A stretch of DNA of 17,101 nucleotides from contig JAJXYW010000102.1 of NCBI GenBank assembly GCA_021780415.1, positions 1 through 17,101 on the forward strand, in the 5' to 3' direction. The position numbers and the translations under genes were made by a program. The first letter of the stretch is position 1. Every line of letters begins with the position of its first letter. Source of the DNA: Acidobacteriota bacterium (GTDB taxonomy: Bacteria; Acidobacteriota; Terriglobia; Terriglobales; Acidobacteriaceae). Below are positions 14,085 through 17,101 of this stretch, in pieces. The notes under the pieces were generated by a model, which ran no database searches, was not told the origin of the DNA, and saw only the letters and a list, made by a program, of their open reading frames with translations.

Positions 14085-16172
14085 TTATAGGGCGGCGAGT
14101 TTTTTGTGGATGGTGGTGAGCCACTGGGTGCGGGCGTCGGGGTCCATGGTCTGGATGGTGGCGGCGGCGCGGTTGTAGGCTTCGCGGGCTGCGGGTTTGT
14201 TGTTGGAAGCAGCGAGGGCGTCGCCGAGGGCGATCTCGGGCTGGACTGCGTTGGGGGCGATGGATTCGGCGAGGGTGGCTTGCTGAAGGGCTGCGGGGAT
14301 GTTGCTGGCGGCGAGGAGGGCGTTGGCGCGCTGGGTGGGAGCGAGAGCGGCGGCGAGGGGGATGTCGAAGCTGCCGTTGAAGACGAAGATGCCGTCCTGG
14401 ATGAAGGCCGTGGGGGTGAGGCGCTGGAAGGACTGGTAGGGGTTGAGGACGCTGGAGCCGAGCTCGAAGCCGTTGAGGTCGCCGGCGGAGATGAGGATGG
14501 GGCCGTCGGTGCGGGTGTCGATGTGGGCGGGGGTGGGGAGGATGGTGTCGTTGAAGAAAGAGTCGGGGGTGGGGAGGAGACGGCAGGGGATGCCGTAGTC
14601 GGCGGGGAGGATGAAGGGAGCGGCGAAGTAGGCGATGGAGCAGTGCTGGATGTGGTGCTGGCGGAGGTAGGCGGAGGTGGCGATGAGTTGCTGGGCCCAG
14701 TCGGTGTTGGAGTCGGAGAGGTAGCGGAAGGTGTGGGTGGGGCCTCCCCAGGCTTCGTTGGAGTAGGGGATGTAGTTGGGGGCGGCGTGGAGGGTGGTGG
14801 CGATCTGGAAGAGGAGAATGGCGGCGACCGGGTAGAGCCAGCGGCGGCTGTGGTCGATGAGCGCGGAGAGGCCGGCGCCCGCGAGGACGCAGCAGAAGAC
14901 CCACACGGGCAGGATGTGGCGTGCTCCGATGTTGAGGTGCGAGGACATGGCGACGGTGAAGTAGAGTGCGGGCGGGGCGATGAGGAACCAGAGGGCTCGG
15001 ATATTGCGGAGGTAGCCGCGGGCGATGGCGAAGGCGGTGAGGGCCAGCGCGGCGAGCAGAGAGAGCGTGGACTTGATGAGGAAGACGATGGGGAAGTAGT
15101 ACCAGATGCCGTGGAGATAGACGTGGCCGAAGAAGTAGCTGGGCATGTCGTTGGCCATCTTGCGGACGTCGGCGAGGCCGTAGAGGTAGCTTTCGGGGAG
15201 GAGATGGAAGCGGGCGGCGAAGAGGATGCCGCGGGCTTCGATGCCGGCGAGGGGACCGACGTAGTCGGCGAGCGAGGGCGAGAGGGTGAGGCCTGCGGGG
15301 CGGGCGTTGTAGCGGAAGAAGTAGAAGGCCCAGAGGACGAGGACAGCCGTTACGGTGAGGCCGGCGAGGGCGGCGGCGTAGTGCAGTGCCGTGCGCGCTA
15401 GTGTTGTTTGCTGAGGGTCGCGAGGGCGGCGGCCGCTGAGTGCTCGGGCGGCTAGCTCGCCAGCGAGAAGCAGGACGAGCATGGGCGCGAGCAGGATGGT
15501 GGAGTGCTTGGCGGCGAGGGCGAGGCCGGCGGCGAGGCCAACGACGAGGAGACGCGCGGGGGTGGGGCGTTGGAGATAGCGCCAGAGGGCGTAGATGGTG
15601 GCGAAGATGGTGCAGGAGGCGGCCATGTCGGTGGTGACGTAGGCGCCGAAGGCGAGAAGGGTGGGGTCGAAGCAGAAGAGGGTGAGGGCGATGAGGCCGG
15701 CGCGGAGGCTGAACATCTCGCGGGCGGCGAAGAAGACGAGCAGAGCGGCGGCGAGGGCGAAGAGGATGGTCGGGAGACGGGCAAGGAAGACGAGGGTTTC
15801 GGCGGTGTAGTGGCCACGGTCGGAGGGGCCGTTGTGGAAGAGGAGTTGCTGGCCGTCGAGGTAGGACTCGGTCTTGAAGAAGCGGTGTTGCAGGGGCGGG
15901 ACGTTGAGATGAAGGGAGAGCAGCGGGAGGGTGGCGAGGAGTTTGACCATCGGCGGATGCTCGGGGTTGAGGCCGAAGTCGTGGGTCTTCCAGCTCTCGT
16001 AGCCGGCGAAGATGTGGTCGCCTTCGTCCCAGGTGAGGGACTGGCTGTGGATGGCGTGGAGGATTTGGGCGGAGAGGATGAGGAGAAGAGCGAGGACCGC
16101 GGCGGTGACCCAGCGGCGGGAGTGAGGGGCGGTGGGGGCTGGGGTGGGCTTCATCGGCAGTGGGGGAAGCAT
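14085..16172 (-). CDS. GT39/ArnT-type membrane glycosyltransferase with TPR-like tail
   Basis: The protein is 695 residues. A first membrane helix (about 21-40) is followed by TWDEGDH (47-53), the acidic motif in the first extracytoplasmic loop of GT-C enzymes such as PMT and ArnT, and by NPEHPPMVK (69-77). Many hydrophobic helices follow to about residue 460. An extracytoplasmic region (NTDWAQQLIATSAYLRQHH and onward) and an Ala-rich helical tail (about 600-695), which reads like TPR repeats, complete it. Such enzymes transfer sugars from polyprenyl-phosphate donors at the outer face of the inner membrane; the acceptor here is unknown. ATG 16172 is used; ATG 16154 is equally possible, and neither has a Shine-Dalgarno. 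It lies 41 bp after tetR on the same strand and may be co-transcribed. Confidence 0.88.
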   Translation of the reverse strand: MLPPLPMKPTPAPTAPHSRRWVTAAVLALLLILSAQILHAIHSQSLTWDEGDHIFAGYESWKTHDFGLNPEHPPMVKLLATLPLLSLHLNVPPLQHRFFKTESYLDGQQLLFHNGPSDRGHYTAETLVFLARLPTILFALAAALLVFFAAREMFSLRAGLIALTLFCFDPTLLAFGAYVTTDMAASCTIFATIYALWRYLQRPTPARLLVVGLAAGLALAAKHSTILLAPMLVLLLAGELAARALSGRRPRDPQQTTLARTALHYAAALAGLTVTAVLVLWAFYFFRYNARPAGLTLSPSLADYVGPLAGIEARGILFAARFHLLPESYLYGLADVRKMANDMPSYFFGHVYLHGIWYYFPIVFLIKSTLSLLAALALTAFAIARGYLRNIRALWFLIAPPALYFTVAMSSHLNIGARHILPVWVFCCVLAGAGLSALIDHSRRWLYPVAAILLFQIATTLHAAPNYIPYSNEAWGGPTHTFRYLSDSNTDWAQQLIATSAYLRQHHIQHCSIAYFAAPFILPADYGIPCRLLPTPDSFFNDTILPTPAHIDTRTDGPILISAGDLNGFELGSSVLNPYQSFQRLTPTAFIQDGIFVFNGSFDIPLAAALAPTQRANALLAASNIPAALQQATLAESIAPNAVQPEIALGDALAASNNKPAAREAYNRAAATIQTMDPDARTQWLTTIHKKLAAL

Positions 16173-16213
16173 ACGTGAGCCGATGGGCTGTCGTCACGGG
16201 CGGACTGCGCGGG

Positions 16214-16873
16214 CTAGGCGGGCTGTGGGTTGAGGATGGGGGCGACGAGGCGCTGGATGGAGGGAGCGATCTGCTCGGATGGGGGATGGTTGGGGGTTTG
16301 GACCCACTCTTTGGCTGCGCCGTAGATGGCCCAACTGGCGGTGGCGGCGAGGAGTTCGGGGGTGTCGCCGCTGGCGGGAGGATGGGTGCGGAGGCCGTCG
16401 AGGAGCATGTGGCGGACGACGGCGACGATGGCCGACTCCATGTGCGGGGGTAGCTGGTTGGTGGCGCCGCAGGGGGTGTCAGCAAACTGGCTGAGGGTTT
16501 GGGTGAGGAAGTCGCAGATGCCGAGGACGATGCCGGTGAGGGCGTTGCTGCAGGTGCCGTCGAAGATGACGCCGCGCTCGTCAAGCAGCGCGTGAAAGCG
16601 GGTGGCGACCATGCACTCGAGGAGGGCGAATTTGTCGGGGTAGTGGGCGTAGAAGGTGGCGCGGTTGAGGCCGGCGGCGTCGGTGATCTCCTGGACTGAG
16701 AGCTTGTCGAACTCGCGGGTTCGGAGGAGCTCGGCGAGGGACTGCTGGAGGAGCTGGCGGGTGCGGCGGATGCGCGGGTCCTGGGACTCCGGCGGCAGGG
16801 GCGCGGATTCGGGCACGGACGTGGATGTGGCCGTGGGGGTGGGGTCGTGGGAGGTGGATAGTGGGAGGGCCAT
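16214..16873 (-). CDS. TetR/AcrR-family transcriptional regulator
   Basis: The 219-residue protein begins with a disordered Pro/Ser/Thr tail of about 30 residues. A typical TetR N-terminal DNA-binding domain follows (RIRRTRQLLQQSLAELL, then KLSVQEITDAAGLNRATF and YAHYPDKFALL, about 34-85). The C-terminal helical ligand domain (about 90-215) has no recognisable ligand motif. It is divergent from an azoreductase gene across a 115-bp spacer rich in CAAC/GTTG inverted repeats. By the usual logic of TetR pairs it probably represses that gene and itself, and is relieved by a quinone, azo or other electrophilic compound (inference). TAGTAT lies 9 nt before the ATG on its strand and no Shine-Dalgarno is seen. 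The glycosyltransferase gene follows it. Confidence 0.94.
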   Translation of the reverse strand: MALPLSTSHDPTPTATSTSVPESAPLPPESQDPRIRRTRQLLQQSLAELLRTREFDKLSVQEITDAAGLNRATFYAHYPDKFALLECMVATRFHALLDERGVIFDGTCSNALTGIVLGICDFLTQTLSQFADTPCGATNQLPPHMESAIVAVVRHMLLDGLRTHPPASGDTPELLAATASWAIYGAAKEWVQTPNHPPSEQIAPSIQRLVAPILNPQPA

Positions 16874-16882
16874 GAGAAAAGA

Positions 16883-16888
16883 ATACTA
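16883..16888 (-). promoter_or_regulatory. candidate -10 box of tetR
   Basis: TAGTAT on the minus strand ends 9 nt before the tetR ATG. With no Shine-Dalgarno in between, transcription could start almost at the AUG. No clear -35 is visible. Confidence 0.35.
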
Positions 16889-16897
16889 AAAATTCAT

Positions 16898-16971
16898 TGT
16901 CAGGTGTTGCTTAAACAACGAATGTTGTGTTTATTATGAATCAACAGATGTTGTTTAGACATCAATTGTTG
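16898..16971. promoter_or_regulatory. putative TetR operator cluster between tetR and azoR
   Basis: Two 12-bp near-identical sites, CAACGAATGTTG (16916-16927) and CAACAGATGTTG (16942-16953), are inverted repeats of CAAC/GTTG. Weaker copies lie at 16898-16909 and 16960-16971. The four TGTTG cores are 18, 26 and 18 bp apart. A TTGCTT / TATTAT pair (16907 and 16932, 19-bp spacing) could be the azoR promoter, overlapped by the sites. Confidence 0.6.
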
Positions 16972-16988
16972 CAAAGGAGATTTATTTC

Positions 16989-17101
16989 ATGGCTACACTG
17001 CTACATCTCGATTCGAGCCCTATGGGCGCGGCTTCGGTTTCGCGTCATCTGTCAAACACGTTTGTTGAGAACTGGAAGAAGGCGCACCCGGGCGGGACGG
17101 T
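16989..17101 (+). CDS. azoR: FMN-dependent NADH-azoreductase, 5' part only
   Basis: Only the first 37 codons are inside the window. They read MATLLHLDSSPMGAAS, then VSRHLSNTFVENWKKAHPGG, which fits the N-terminus of AzoR: a first strand, the FMN-phosphate loop (DSSPMG..SVSR) and the helix ending W-x-x-x-HP. AzoR enzymes are cytosolic homodimers reducing quinones and azo compounds with NADH and protect against thiol-reactive stress. AAAGGAG (16973-16979) lies 9 nt before the ATG, a strong ribosome binding site. The divergent TetR gene and the intervening operator-like repeats suggest inducible expression. Base use is more balanced than in the neighbouring + genes. The other option is a related flavodoxin-fold NAD(P)H oxidoreductase. 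Confidence 0.85.
   Translation, partial: MATLLHLDSSPMGAASVSRHLSNTFVENWKKAHPGGT

Noticed and set aside
14106..15401. Gly/Glu-rich + open frame opposite the glycosyltransferase
   Set aside because: Shadow of a clear GT-C membrane protein; low-complexity product.

Overview
The window looks like a chromosomal segment of a GC-rich Acidobacteriota genome, probably class Terriglobia (inference). The grounds are high GC, the sigma factor / membrane anti-sigma / DUF4252 operon, and interspersed palindrome and GCAARR-hexamer arrays of a kind I associate with that group. There is no rRNA, tRNA, CRISPR array, phage or transposase gene. The window starts inside a repeat array and ends inside the first codons of an azoreductase gene.

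Layout. 1-57: end of a hexamer array. 109-378 (-): small unknown protein. 579-3211 (+): a partner-switching pair, a membrane SpoIIE-type (RsbU-like) phosphatase followed by a STAS antagonist with its target serine; no anti-sigma kinase is visible. 3650-4912 (+): glyA. 5592-7160 (+): secreted S10 serine carboxypeptidase-like protein. 7217-7720 (+): DUF4126 membrane protein. 7809-8660 (-): prmC. 9068-9694 (+): four-helix membrane protein of unknown function. 9762-12563 (+): secreted unknown protein, ECF sigma factor, single-pass anti-sigma candidate and a secreted methionine-rich DUF4252 protein, probably one envelope-signalling locus. 12625-13854 (+): tgt, with two in-frame insertions, one of them containing a perfect hairpin. 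14085-16172 (-): GT39-type membrane glycosyltransferase with a TPR-like tail. 16214-16873 (-): TetR regulator, divergent from azoR (starts 16989, cut). Their shared 115-bp spacer holds repeated CAAC/GTTG sites that are good operator candidates.

The least ordinary parts are non-coding. Five arrays of GCA-A/G-N-R hexamers occupy intergenic spaces, interrupted by short stem-TGC-stem palindromes ending in ATGACA. Two full elements (4979-5510 and 13871-14066) have the same order of parts: cap, hexamers, palindrome, hexamers, tail. All lie in the same orientation whichever way the flanking genes point. The + strand is rich in G over C in genes of both directions, so + genes use G-ending and - genes C-ending codons. 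This suggests a strong replication-linked strand bias, and the repeat polarity follows it. Four genes (glyA, the S10 peptidase, tgt, tetR) carry a TANNNT hexamer only 7-9 nt before the start codon, as expected for leaderless mRNAs. Three stretches exceed 300 bp without a gene (3212-3649, 4913-5591, 8661-9067); each is mainly repeat array.
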